NCBI GenBank assembly: GCA_040255925.1
Contig: JBDZVX010000065.1
Span: forward strand, 1 to 14,043
DNA: 14,043 bases
Direction of reading: 5' to 3'
Source: Nitrolancea sp040255925
Lineage (GTDB): Bacteria > Chloroflexota > Chloroflexia > Thermomicrobiales > Thermomicrobiaceae
In this document: one piece after another, positions 5,448-13,989 of the stretch
Numbering within the stretch: position 1 is the first letter of the stretch
Layout: the number at the start of each line of letters is the position of its first letter
Notes under the pieces: model-generated
The model's database searches: none
What the model was told of the DNA's origin: nothing
Seen by the model: the letters and a program-made list of their open reading frames with translations, nothing else
Program-made: the position numbers and the translations under genes

Positions 5448-8119
5448 ATGGTTGAACAATTTCGACACGAACACAAACGAGAATCGCCGGACCCGGAACC
5501 TGATGAAGTCGAAGCCGGAGCAGAGCCGGAAGTGCCTGAGGTCCTGCCACTTCTTCCGCTGCGCGGTACTGTCGTCTTTCCGATGACCCTGCTGCCGCTT
5601 GCCGCCGGACAGCCGCGATCGCTGCGATTGATCGACGACGTGATCTCCGGCGACCGCCTGGTGGGCATGGTGTTGCAAAAGAACGCCGAGCAGGAGGCCG
5701 CTGGTCCCGGCGAAACCTATGAAATCGGCACCGTCGCGAACATTCACCAGATGATGCGGGTTCCGGACGGGACGGTGCGCCTGGTGGTGCAGGGTCTGCG
5801 CCGGATGCGGATCGTCGAATGGGTCGAAGAGGAACCCTACCTCAAGGCCCGNNNNNNNNNNNNNNNNNNNNNNNNNNNNNNNNNNNNNNNNNNNNNNNNN
5901 NNNNNNNNNNNNNNNNNNNNNNNNNNNNNNNNNNNNNNNNNNNNNNNNNNNTGCGCCGGATGCGGATCGTCGAATGGGTCGAAGAGGAACCCTACCTCAA
6001 GGCCCGTATTGAGATGATCCCGGAGGAGAGCGAGGATTCGGTCGAGGTCAAGGCGCTGATGCGAAACGTGTTGGAACAATTCCAGCGGTTGGTTTCGCTC
6101 GTCTCAAACCTCCCCGAAGAGTTGGTCACCGCCGCGCTCAATATTGAAGAGCCGCTCCATCTGGTCTATTTGATCGCCAGCAACCTTCGGATGGAGCCGG
6201 AGGAGCGACAGGCGTTGCTGGAACTCGATACCGTGGAGGCCAAGTTACAGCAACTGAGCGCCTTTATGAGCAAGGAGCTGGATCTCCTGGAGCTTGGCAA
6301 GAAGATCCAGAGCGAGGTCCAGGAGGAGGTTGGAAAGTCCCAGCGGGAGTACTACCTGCGGGAGCAACTCAAGGCGATTCAGCGCGAGCTTGGCGAGACC
6401 AGCGAGCAGGAAGCCGAGATTTCCGAACTCCGCGCCAAGATCGACGAAGTCGGCATGCCCGAAGAAGCCGAGCGCGAGGCGCGCCGGGAACTGGACCGGC
6501 TCTCCAAGCTACCGCCGGCCGCAGCCGAGTATGGCGTGATCAAGACGTATCTCGATTGGCTGACCTCACTGCCATGGAACAAGAGCACCGAAGGTGAGAT
6601 CGATATTGCCAAGACACGGCAGATCCTGGACGAGGATCACTACGACCTTGAGAAGATCAAGGACCGAATTCTCGAGTACCTGGCGGTGCGGCGCCTCCGG
6701 AAGGAACAGGGCGACGAAAACGCCGAGGAAATGGGTCGAGAGCCGATCCTCTGCTTCGTTGGACCGCCGGGTGTCGGTAAGACCAGCCTGGCGCAGTCGA
6801 TCGCACGCGCGCTCGGCCGGGAGTTTACGCGGATGTCGCTTGGCGGCGTCCGGGACGAGGCCGAGATTCGTGGCCATCGCCGGACCTATATCGGCGCGTT
6901 ACCGGGCCGGATCATCCAGGCCATACGCCGTGCCGGCGCCAACGACCCAGTCTTCGTCCTGGACGAGATCGACAAGGTGGGCTCGGATTGGCGGGGCGAC
7001 CCGTCGTCGGCGCTGCTTGAGGTGCTCGATCCCGAGCAGAATAACACCTTCCGGGATCACTACCTGGACGTCGCATTCGATCTGTCCAAAGTGATGTTCA
7101 TCGCGACGGCGAACCTGCTGGATACGATTCCGGCGCCGCTCCAGGACCGGATGGAGATCCTCTCACTCTCCGGCTATACGGATGAGGAGAAGCTGAACAT
7201 CGCTCGGAAGTACCTGGTGCCGAAGCAGTTCAAGCGGCACGCGCTGAAGCCGGACGTTTACGACTTCACCGACGAGGCGATCCTGCAGATCATTCAGCAC
7301 TACACCCGCGAAGCCGGTGTCCGGAACCTCGAACGGGAGATCGCCAACGTCGCGCGGAAGATCGCGACACGGGTGGCAGAGGGCAAAGAGGTCGGATCGA
7401 CGATCGGCCGGGACCAGGTCCGCGAGTTCCTCGGGAAGCCACGCTTCTTCTATGAGGAGCTGTCGGAGCGTACGGCTGAGCCGGGCGTTGCGATCGGGCT
7501 GGGCGTGACGCCGGTCGGCGGCGACATCATGTTCATTGAGGCCTCTCGAATGCCGGGACGCGGCCAGTTGATCGTGACCGGTCAACTTGGCGACGTGATG
7601 AAAGAGTCGTCGCAGGCGGCGCTGAGCTTTGTTCGCTCGCGGGCAGCGGATCTCGGGATCGATCCGGACTTCTTCAAGGAGTCGGACCTACACGTACACG
7701 TGCCTGCTGGGGCAATCCCGAAGGATGGTCCATCGGCCGGCATTACGATGACGACTGCCTTGGTCTCGCTCCTGACCGGCATTCCGGTCCGGGACGAGGT
7801 CGCTATGACGGGTGAGATCACCCTCCGTGGCCAGGTCCTTCCGGTTGGCGGGATCAAGCAGAAGGCGCTGGCGGCTGGCCGAGCAGGGATCAAGACAATG
7901 ATCTTGCCGAAACGGAATGAGCCCGATCTCGATGACCTGCCGGACTCGCTGAACGAGACGATGACGTTTGTCCTGGCTGAGACGATGGAGGACGTCCTGC
8001 GGGTCGCGATGCCGAGCGAATTCCACATGCGCGAACGGGCCAACAAAGCCCAGCCGGACAGCCGGAGCAAGTACCGGGAAGTCGCGGCTGTGGGCCAAAG
8101 CGCGGGAGAGGCCGACTAA
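5448..8119 (+). CDS. lon: ATP-dependent Lon protease, interrupted by an assembly gap
   Basis: Lon degrades misfolded and selected regulatory proteins in the cytoplasm. In order: an acidic N-terminal tail, the LON substrate-binding domain (LPLLPLRGTVVFPMTLLPL from residue 33), a coiled-coil region (SQREYYLREQLKAIQREL), an AAA+ ATPase with Walker A GPPGVGKT (6761-6784) and Walker B VFVLDEID, and the Lon protease domain with catalytic Ser in KDGPSAG (codon 7733) and Lys in GGIKQKA (codon 7862). These are 43 residues apart, as in E. coli Lon (S679/K722). One hundred Ns split the gene. The 55 bp on either side are identical and in the same codon phase, so collapsing them gives one uninterrupted 838-aa protein, normal for Lon, with S711 and K754. 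Its Shine-Dalgarno overlaps the hsp20 stop. Confidence 0.96.
5797..5851 (+). repeat. 55-bp exact duplicate, left of the gap
   Basis: Identical to 5952-6006 and directly abutting the N run. It encodes the same Lon segment (around RRMRIVEWVEEEPYLKA) as the right copy and is best read as the end of one contig. Confidence 0.95.
5852..5951. other. Assembly gap of 100 N
   Basis: Exactly 100 undetermined bases inside lon, the conventional size for a gap of unknown length. Because the flanks are identical, the true gap is probably negative (an overlap), and 155 bases of this window, gap plus one repeat copy, likely do not exist in the genome. Confidence 0.97.
5952..6006 (+). repeat. 55-bp exact duplicate, right of the gap
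   Basis: Identical to 5797-5851 and starting at the first base after the N run, so it is best read as the beginning of the next contig overlapping the previous one. Confidence 0.95.
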
Positions 8120-8152
8120 GGGCCCATCCCAGATCCAGAAGCCGAAATAATG

Positions 8153-8192
8153 AACGGGCGGTTGGTGGATTGATCACTAGCCGCCCGTTTTC
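8153..8192 (+). terminator. Rho-independent terminator of hsp20-lon
   Basis: A 15-bp stem pairs 8153-8167 (AACGGGCGGTTGGTG) with 8175-8189 (CACTAGCCGCCCGTT). Two pairs are G:U, the rest Watson-Crick, and the loop is 7 nt. A short T-run (8188-8191) follows. It begins 34 nt after the lon stop, a textbook intrinsic terminator. Confidence 0.9.
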
Positions 8193-8636
8193 TGACCTTA
8201 TAACGCCGTGCCACCACCAGTATCCACCGGCGCCCGATGGACGCTAACCCCGGTATGAACCGCTCCCTGTCGCCAGCAGATTTCCGGCCAGGCACGGGGG
8301 CCTGCCCCTACCAACCGGAAGGACCCGGATCAAGGCGGCCCCCGTGGCCGCCTTGATCCGGGTCAGGCGGGTTCGTTCCGTAATCGTGCCCGATCCACGA
8401 TCCATCAATCCCAACCCCGCAAAACGCTGGCCCATACCCGTTCCACGGCGTTCCCTTGACGAGTGAGGTACACTATCGAACTCTGGCAGTGTGACTCGGG
8501 GAAAAGCGTGGATTCGGGGCGGATGGACGAAGCCGGTGCCGGAGCAAGGGTAAATCATTCGCCGCGCCATGGGGGCGCGCCGCGATGCTCCCGGTCGAGA
8601 CCATCCAGCGACGAGCAGGGGAAGGGGACAGCAGGG
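8190..8636. other. Gene-free stretch between lon terminator and the 96-aa gene
   Basis: About 450 bp with no supported gene. It holds the two neighbouring stem-loops at 8282-8364 and a 6-bp GC stem (CGCGCC 8563-8568 / GGCGCG 8574-8579). Open frames crossing it on either strand lack ribosome sites and recognisable protein features. No promoter with acceptable spacing was found for the downstream gene. Confidence 0.6.
8282..8364. repeat. Paired stem-loops, candidate intergenic structured element
   Basis: The right hairpin is a perfect 19-bp stem (8322-8340 with 8346-8364) and a 5-nt loop (CCCGT). The left one nests CAGGC/GCCTG (8289-8293/8300-8304) inside TTCCGG/CCGGAA (8282-8287/8315-8320). 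They are separated by one base. No T-run follows on either strand. The layout resembles REP/BIME-like or MITE-like intergenic elements, but only one copy is present in this window. Confidence 0.6.
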
Positions 8637-8927
8637 ATGACTGAACGATCTCCATCGCGCTACTCGTGGAGCGATCTCTTCCCGCGAGGCGGTCACGATC
8701 CTGGCGCGGGAAGCTGGGAAGTCCGGATGCTGTTCGGGCAATACGACGGCCTGGGCCCGGAGGATATCCAGTTTTCGTTTCTCGCCCTGGAGCAAATGAT
8801 CGAGCGGATGACCGACGCGAACCCTGGAATGCGGCAACATACCGCGTTGCAATTCTTACGCGGGCTCACCGCGCTCAGACTCCGCCAGCAGGCGCAAGGA
8901 TTGCCGGACTGGACGCCGGTCGACTGA
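8637..8927 (+). CDS. Hypothetical protein, 96 aa
   Basis: I do not recognise the family. It is a soluble protein with no signal peptide. The N-terminal 30 residues are Ser/Gly/Pro-rich. The rest looks helical: GPEDIQFSFLALEQMIERMTDAN, then QHTALQFLRGLTALRLRQQAQ, a pattern suited to a small helical bundle or binding partner. The start at 8637 has purine-rich sequence just upstream (GGGGAAGGGGACAGCAGGG). The frame is open back to a GTG at 8463, but that part is low in protein character. GC-rich third positions support coding on this strand over the longer opposite-strand frame. It lies 114 bp before the YccF-like gene and could be cotranscribed with it. Confidence 0.6.
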   Translation: MTERSPSRYSWSDLFPRGGHDPGAGSWEVRMLFGQYDGLGPEDIQFSFLALEQMIERMTDANPGMRQHTALQFLRGLTALRLRQQAQGLPDWTPVD

Positions 8928-9041
8928 CACACCACTGACAATCTCCCCGGCGCTCTCGGGTCGTCCATCGGGGCCACGCTTTGGCATGATTATGACAACT
9001 TTCCGGGCGCTCATGCACGACAAAGCCGAAAGAGGTCCGCG

Positions 9042-9500
9042 ATGAGTTCAACACCGGTAATGGACGGACGACCGAGGCCGGTCACCATCAAAGTAAACGA
9101 CAATCAGCCGCCACTCATTCTCTCGATCATCTGGTTTCTGGTGATCGGATGGTGGGCGTCCGCGATCTGGATCCACGTCGCCTGGTTCCTGAACGTCCTT
9201 ATCCTGACGATGCCGATCGGCCTGCTGATGCTCAATATGGTCCCGAGGGTTGCCACCCTCCGGGAGCCTTCGCGGGGATATCCTGTGGCACCCGGCACCG
9301 AAGGATCACTGACCCGTGCGGTCCCCATCCGGCAGCACGCATTCCTCATTCGGGCAGGGTATTTCCTGGTTATCGGCTGGTGGCTCTCACTTCTCTGGGT
9401 GTATGGAGCCTCGGCGTTGGCGGCGTCCATCATCGGACTGCCGGTGTCGTTCTGGATGTACAACCGCGTGCCGGCGGTGACGACACTCAGGCGCTATTAA
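9042..9500 (+). CDS. YccF-type inner-membrane protein with two tandem repeats
   Basis: Membrane protein of 152 aa built of two copies of the YccF domain, at about residues 31-70 and 107-147. Each reads W/Y-FLVIGWW, then a hydrophobic hairpin with xxxW, then a second hydrophobic stretch ending in a P-I/V-G or LPV turn and a V-P-x-V-x-TLR tail. The family's biochemical role is not established; E. coli YccF is an inner-membrane protein of unknown function. The repeats are joined by a polar linker of about 36 residues, longer than in compact YccF proteins as I recall them. The start has a good Shine-Dalgarno (AAAGAGGT, about 5 nt from the ATG). It converges on the histidine kinase, with only 15 bp between stop codons and no terminator between them. 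Confidence 0.85.
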   Translation: MSSTPVMDGRPRPVTIKVNDNQPPLILSIIWFLVIGWWASAIWIHVAWFLNVLILTMPIGLLMLNMVPRVATLREPSRGYPVAPGTEGSLTRAVPIRQHAFLIRAGYFLVIGWWLSLLWVYGASALAASIIGLPVSFWMYNRVPAVTTLRRY

Positions 9501-9515
9501 TGCGTTTCGCGACGG

Positions 9516-12500
9516 TTACGCGGGCCGGGAATGAATTTGAGGATCGCGACGGGAAGCGCGCATAGGGACGCCCTCCTTAGTCAACGGGAGCCGGAGCGTG
9601 AATGTGGAGCCGGCACCCTCCTGGCTCACCACCTGAATCGTCCCGCCGTGCTGTTCGATGATCCGCTGGGCTCCCGCCAACCCTAGCCCGGTTCCGGCGA
9701 TTTGACCGACCGCATTCCCAGCTCGGGTGAACGGCTCAAAGATATGCGGTAAGTCGGCGGCGGGAATCCCAATGCCCTGATCGATCACGTCCAGCACGGC
9801 CCACTCTTCGCCGGCTGATTCTTCGCGCGTGAGCCGGAGGGTCACTCTCCCGCCATCAGGGGAGAACTTGAGCGCATTGGCAAGCAAATTGGACAACACC
9901 CGGTCGAGTCGATCAACGTCCCAAATGCCAATCAGCGAAAGCAGCGCGGTCTCGACCTGGATATCGTGCTGCCCCGCATCCTCGTGCCGCCATTCCTCGA
10001 CGCGTTGGCGAACGAGCTGGACAAGATCCACGGGATGACGGTCGAGCTCTAGGGGTTGGCCGATTTGCAACCGCGAAATATCCAGCAGCTCGTTGATAAG
10101 CGTCGACATTCGCGTGGCTGTCGTATCGATTTGAACGAGCCCCTCGGACATCCAATCCTTTCCGCTTCGATCATCGTTCCGTCCCGCGCGGCGTCGAAGG
10201 AGTTGCGCTCGGCCCTTGATCGCGGTCAACGGCGTCTTCAAATCATGAGACACCGTGGACAGGAACTCGTCGCGAATTCGTACGGCATCCTGGATCTCGC
10301 CGTACAACCGGGAATTGTCCATGGCCAACGCGGCACGGTGCGCAAGATCCTCGGCCAGCGCCAGATCAGCCGCGGAATACCGCCGCTCCGGATTCACCCA
10401 GGCAAAGGACATCGTTCCGAGTGTCCGCCCATGGGCAACGAGCGGCACGACCATGAGCGATTCGAGGCCGAGCTCGTGTAACGGCACCAGTTCGTCGTTG
10501 AACTCGCGTGGTCCATCCATTGATCGGTAGATTACAGGGAAAAACTCCGAGCGACTGGTACGAAGCACCTTCTGAATAACAGCGTGTGGTCCCTGAGCGC
10601 CGGCGAGATCGTCGGACTGGAGCCTGGCGGCGAGCTCTGATCTCAGCGATTCGGTATGGGCGAGCGCCAACTGGTGAACCGCACCATCAGCCTCGATGAC
10701 GTGCACGACACACCAGTCGGCAAGGAACGGGACCGCAAGGCAGGCCACACTGGAGAGGGTCGTCGCATAGTCTAGCGACGACACAAGCAACGTACTCGCT
10801 TCGGCGAGGAACGCCAAACGCTGCTGGGCGGCTTCGGCTTCGCGGTACAGCCGGGCGTTCTCCACCGCGACGGATGCCATCTGCGCGAGTTGCAGCACGA
10901 TGGCTTCGTCCTCATCGGTGAAATCGCCGTCGAACTTATCCGAGAGCTGGATCAGGCCCAAGACGCGGCCCTCAAAGCCGATCAGCGGGGCCGCCAGCCA
11001 CCCCCGTAGCGGTGGATCGTACCTGTGATCGAGGCCAAACTCGCGCCACTCCGGCAGGTTCCGGATATCCGCCTCGGTCATGCGCATCGGGCAGCTCACC
11101 GGACAGACGAACGCGCTGAGACCCCAATCGTCGGGCGAGCGGTCGGTGGTCACCGAGCCGGCGTATTTGTCAGAATAGGACGCAGCACTAAAAAAGTGTG
11201 TTCCGCTGATGTCAACGCTCGCACTGGCCATGCACTGATGCGCACCAATTACCCTCCGGGCCTGCTCAGTGATGGACCTCAGCATCTCGTCGAGCGATAT
11301 TGTCGAATTGATCACAAGCGAGGCATCGGCCAAGCCGCGAAGCTGCGTGACCCGGTCCTGCTCCCGCCGCACCGCTCGTTGCGCCTCTTGATAGAGCTGG
11401 GCATTATCGACCGCCAACGCCGCGCGGAACGCTAAGTCCTGGGCGAGCGCCAAATCAGCCGGGCCGTAACGTCGCTCAGGTCTCCGCAGCACCAACATCA
11501 TCGTCCCAATCGTCCGGCCACGGGCCGATAGGGGAACGACCATAACGGATCGCGGGTGCAGATTTCGGAGGAGCTCAAGGGATTGTTCATCGCTGGAGGC
11601 ATTTATCAAGAGCGAATCCGGGATTTCGACCACCATCTCCGACCGTCCGGTCCGTGCCACGTGGAACCGCCGGTACCACTCAGCCGGAGGGACTGCCTGC
11701 GTTCCTTGAATCTCCCGGACCAGTTCTTCCGTCTCCGGGTCTCCACAGCATTGCGCCGCACGTTGCATCGATTGATCCTCGCCAATCAAATCAATCATGC
11801 AAATATCGGCTAGGCCGGGCACAACGAGGCACGCCAGGTTAGTCAGCATCGATGGGTAGTCGAGGGAGCCGACCAGGAGCTTCCCCGCGTCAGCGAGAAA
11901 ACGCATTCGATCCTCTGCCAGCCTGCGTTCCGTGACATCGGTAAAGGATGAGAGCACGCCGACGAGTTGGCCATCCTTGCCGTGCAAAGGCGTCGCATTC
12001 ACGGCGATGATCCGGGGCGTGTCACCAGGAGGGTGAACTGCTAATTCCACACCATAGACCGGCTCGCCATCCCGCATGACACGGGCGAACGCACCATCCT
12101 GTCTAGCAGCCTGCCCCATCTCCGGCGTTGTAGTCCCCCGCGGCAGATCATCCACACGCCGACCGACGATCCGGCACCGATCCAAACCTAGAATCTTCTC
12201 GGCAGCAGCATTGGCGAAGGTGCACCGGCCATCCGAATCGGTGATGAGAATGCCGTCGGCGATGGTTTCCACGATGCGGTTGAGTCGCTCCTCGTTTGCC
12301 TGTAACGTTTTCTGAGCCTGCTCCCGCTCGGTGATGTCCAGGAACGTCATCACCGCGCCAACCAGTGCTCCCTCTTCCCGGATCGGCGTACTCATGAACT
12401 CTACCGGGAAGCTGCTTCCGTCCTTGCGCCAGAAGACTTCACCGTTGGTATGATGCACCGTGCCGTCCCGATATGCCGCGTAGATCGGGCAATCTTCCGC

Positions 12501-13415
12501 GGCATACGGTGTCCCGTCCCGCTTGGTGTGATGGAAGACCGAGTGGAGATGGCGGCCAATTAATTCCTCCGGCTCCCAGCCGGTCATAGCCGCCGCCGCT
12601 GGGTTGGCAAACGTGACGTTGCCATTGAGATCGAGTCCGCAGATTCCCTCGCCGGTCGAATGCAGGATCAACTGGTTGCGATGGCTAAGCCGGGCGAGCG
12701 CCTCTTCGGATGCTTTCCGCGCGGTGATATCGACCATGAGGCCCCGGAGATGGTGGCCCGAACCATTGCGAACCCGATGCACCGTGGTCCGAAACCACCG
12801 CAGATCACCGTTCCGGGCAACCGCACGGTGCTCGATTTCGCGGGAAAGACCGCTCATATCCAGAATCCGGCATTCATCCAGCACACGCTGGCGGTCTTTG
12901 GAATGGATCAGACGGCTCCAGAAATCGGGCTCAGCGAGCCAGGACGCCACGGGATAGCCGAGTATCTCTTCCGCACCGTGGCTGACAAATGTGAACCGGA
13001 AGCTGCTGGGTTCCGCTTCCCAGACAATGGCATCCAGATCGTGCACGAGATTCTGATATCGTCGCTGAATCACTTCAGCTCGTCGACGGGCGTCAGTGAG
13101 ACCAGCGGTCAGCAAGCAGATAATAAGCGTCGCCAGCGCATACAAAACGAGCCAGGCGACGTCCCCGAGATCGACCGCGAGGGACCAGGGAGGAGGCAAC
13201 GTGACCAGGGCGGCGAGCAACGCGCTTGCCGTCGCGACCAGGCCAGGCCCGAGGCCACCATACCAGGCGCTGACCATGATCACTGGGAACCAGACGATGA
13301 ACGGAGCCTCGGGAAAGAAATGTGTACTCAGTAGGTAGGTTAAAAGCATCGCCAGCGCGATAGCGGCGATAGCCACACCATAGCGTTGAGTTACCGGAGG
13401 CGTTACCCGCGCCAT
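9516..13415 (-). CDS. Multi-sensor histidine kinase (membrane, 3 PAS, 3 GAF, HisKA, HATPase_c)
   Basis: Protein of 1299 aa. Residues 12-106 form about four membrane helices of the DUF4118/KdpD-like type. Three PAS/PAC units follow (about 118-235, 243-365, 372-498), then three GAF domains (about 503-680, 690-858, 866-1040). HisKA has the phospho-acceptor His1057 in STVSHDLKTPL. The ATPase has the N-box (NLLANALKFS, 1176-1185), G1 (DQGIGIP), F-box (FEPF) and G2 (GTGLGL, 1241-1246), so it should be active. There is no receiver domain and no response regulator gene in the window, so the partner is elsewhere. GAF1 and GAF3 are close paralogues. The only in-frame start is the ATG at 13415, with GGAG 8 nt upstream; a TAG lies in frame further up. 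The signal is unknown. Confidence 0.95.
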   Translation of the reverse strand: MARVTPPVTQRYGVAIAAIALAMLLTYLLSTHFFPEAPFIVWFPVIMVSAWYGGLGPGLVATASALLAALVTLPPPWSLAVDLGDVAWLVLYALATLIICLLTAGLTDARRRAEVIQRRYQNLVHDLDAIVWEAEPSSFRFTFVSHGAEEILGYPVASWLAEPDFWSRLIHSKDRQRVLDECRILDMSGLSREIEHRAVARNGDLRWFRTTVHRVRNGSGHHLRGLMVDITARKASEEALARLSHRNQLILHSTGEGICGLDLNGNVTFANPAAAAMTGWEPEELIGRHLHSVFHHTKRDGTPYAAEDCPIYAAYRDGTVHHTNGEVFWRKDGSSFPVEFMSTPIREEGALVGAVMTFLDITEREQAQKTLQANEERLNRIVETIADGILITDSDGRCTFANAAAEKILGLDRCRIVGRRVDDLPRGTTTPEMGQAARQDGAFARVMRDGEPVYGVELAVHPPGDTPRIIAVNATPLHGKDGQLVGVLSSFTDVTERRLAEDRMRFLADAGKLLVGSLDYPSMLTNLACLVVPGLADICMIDLIGEDQSMQRAAQCCGDPETEELVREIQGTQAVPPAEWYRRFHVARTGRSEMVVEIPDSLLINASSDEQSLELLRNLHPRSVMVVPLSARGRTIGTMMLVLRRPERRYGPADLALAQDLAFRAALAVDNAQLYQEAQRAVRREQDRVTQLRGLADASLVINSTISLDEMLRSITEQARRVIGAHQCMASASVDISGTHFFSAASYSDKYAGSVTTDRSPDDWGLSAFVCPVSCPMRMTEADIRNLPEWREFGLDHRYDPPLRGWLAAPLIGFEGRVLGLIQLSDKFDGDFTDEDEAIVLQLAQMASVAVENARLYREAEAAQQRLAFLAEASTLLVSSLDYATTLSSVACLAVPFLADWCVVHVIEADGAVHQLALAHTESLRSELAARLQSDDLAGAQGPHAVIQKVLRTSRSEFFPVIYRSMDGPREFNDELVPLHELGLESLMVVPLVAHGRTLGTMSFAWVNPERRYSAADLALAEDLAHRAALAMDNSRLYGEIQDAVRIRDEFLSTVSHDLKTPLTAIKGRAQLLRRRAGRNDDRSGKDWMSEGLVQIDTTATRMSTLINELLDISRLQIGQPLELDRHPVDLVQLVRQRVEEWRHEDAGQHDIQVETALLSLIGIWDVDRLDRVLSNLLANALKFSPDGGRVTLRLTREESAGEEWAVLDVIDQGIGIPAADLPHIFEPFTRAGNAVGQIAGTGLGLAGAQRIIEQHGGTIQVVSQEGAGSTFTLRLPLTKEGVPMRASRRDPQIHSRPA

Positions 13416-13450
13416 CGCACCGGCTCCACAATACCCGGCGGGCTCTTCAT
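13403..13450 (-). CDS. Possible 15-aa leader ORF overlapping the kinase start
   Basis: An ATG at 13450 follows the best Shine-Dalgarno in the region (AGGAGGGG) and opens a short frame, MKSPPGIVEPVRWRG, ending at TAA 13403-13405, which is 10 bp inside the kinase coding region in another frame. The kinase's own weaker GGAG lies within it. Such an arrangement suggests translational coupling or a regulatory leader. It may be non-coding chance. Confidence 0.4.
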   Translation of the reverse strand: MKSPPGIVEPVRWRG

Positions 13451-13847
13451 ACCCCTCCTGCTAGCGGATTCGATTCGTCGCCGGCTTCTCTTCATAGGTG
13501 ACTCATAAAACGATACTGTTCGCTGTTCACCACCGCATTCACCGTTCTGAGAATTTTCTCGCCCATCCGGCATGTCGCGGAGAGTAATCCTTCCGGCGCT
13601 CTCCTGATTGGTGATGTCCAGTAGCCGCGGCGCCAAGGCCCCGGGATACGGGTATCGGATTCACAAGCAGAGGGGTAGTCTACCTTGCGCTACCCTCACC
13701 GGCAGCCGTCATTACCAGCCATCTCGCGTCACAGCATCAGCGTTCAGCCCAAGGCGACCGCGTCTACCAGGCGAGTATGGCAACGTTTCCCTAACGACAG
13801 TGATACTCCCGGGATTATAGCGCAGGCTCCCTAGGGGAAGCCAAGGG

Positions 13848-13876
13848 CGGCATGATATCGTGATGTTAACATGCCG
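13848..13876. promoter_or_regulatory. Inverted repeat upstream of the tRNA-Ala(GGC) promoter
   Basis: CGGCATG (13848-13854) and CATGCCG (13870-13876) are perfect 7-bp arms around 15 nt. A 10-bp palindrome, ATGTTAACAT (13863-13872), overlaps the right arm. It ends 14 bp before the -35 hexamer, so it could be an upstream binding site or a weak terminator. Confidence 0.3.
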
Positions 13877-13890
13877 GATCGTGGCCCGGT

Positions 13891-13920
13891 TTGACCCGCT
13901 ATTGGGTCCTGTGGTAGCAT
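13891..13920 (+). promoter_or_regulatory. Promoter of tRNA-Ala(GGC)
   Basis: The -35 TTGACC (13891-13896) and -10 TAGCAT (13915-13920) have an 18-bp spacer, and TGG precedes the -10. The predicted start is near 13926, about 64 nt before the tRNA. The inverted repeat GACCC-N6-GGGTC (13893-13908) overlaps the -35. Confidence 0.6.
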
Positions 13921-13989
13921 TCTCGTCGGCGGAGAGCGGCCGTTCTCCGCGTTTCGCTGACCATCGCCGGGCATCGATTGGATCAGCAT

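Larger units (their letters stand above)
13451..13989. other. Intergenic stretch between kinase and second tRNA-Ala
   Basis: About 540 bp without a supported gene. Small open frames on both strands lack ribosome sites and look random. It contains a short dyad GAGAA-TT-TTCTC, a bulged hairpin at 13825-13842 (GGCT/AGCC continuing to CCC/GGG), the inverted repeat at 13848-13876, and the tRNA promoter. No clear minus-strand promoter for the kinase was found. Confidence 0.55.

Noticed and set aside
5819..8119. A separate shortened Lon starting just before the gap, or a broken lon pseudogene
   Set aside because: The apparent break is caused by the N run and duplicated flank. The phases match once these are collapsed, and all catalytic motifs are intact.
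8456..8474. TTGACG and TACACT as a promoter for the 96-aa gene
   Set aside because: The two hexamers are only 7 bp apart, far from the 16-18 bp needed, and neither has a suitable partner at proper distance.
8244..8852. 202-aa open frame on the minus strand
   Set aside because: It is antisense to the 96-aa gene and crosses the paired stem-loops. Its composition is Arg/Pro-rich, typical of shadow frames in GC-rich DNA.
13403..13636. 77-aa minus-strand protein upstream of the kinase
   Set aside because: The long version has no ribosome site at its start and no recognisable features. Only its last 15 codons, with a strong Shine-Dalgarno, are kept as a possible leader ORF.
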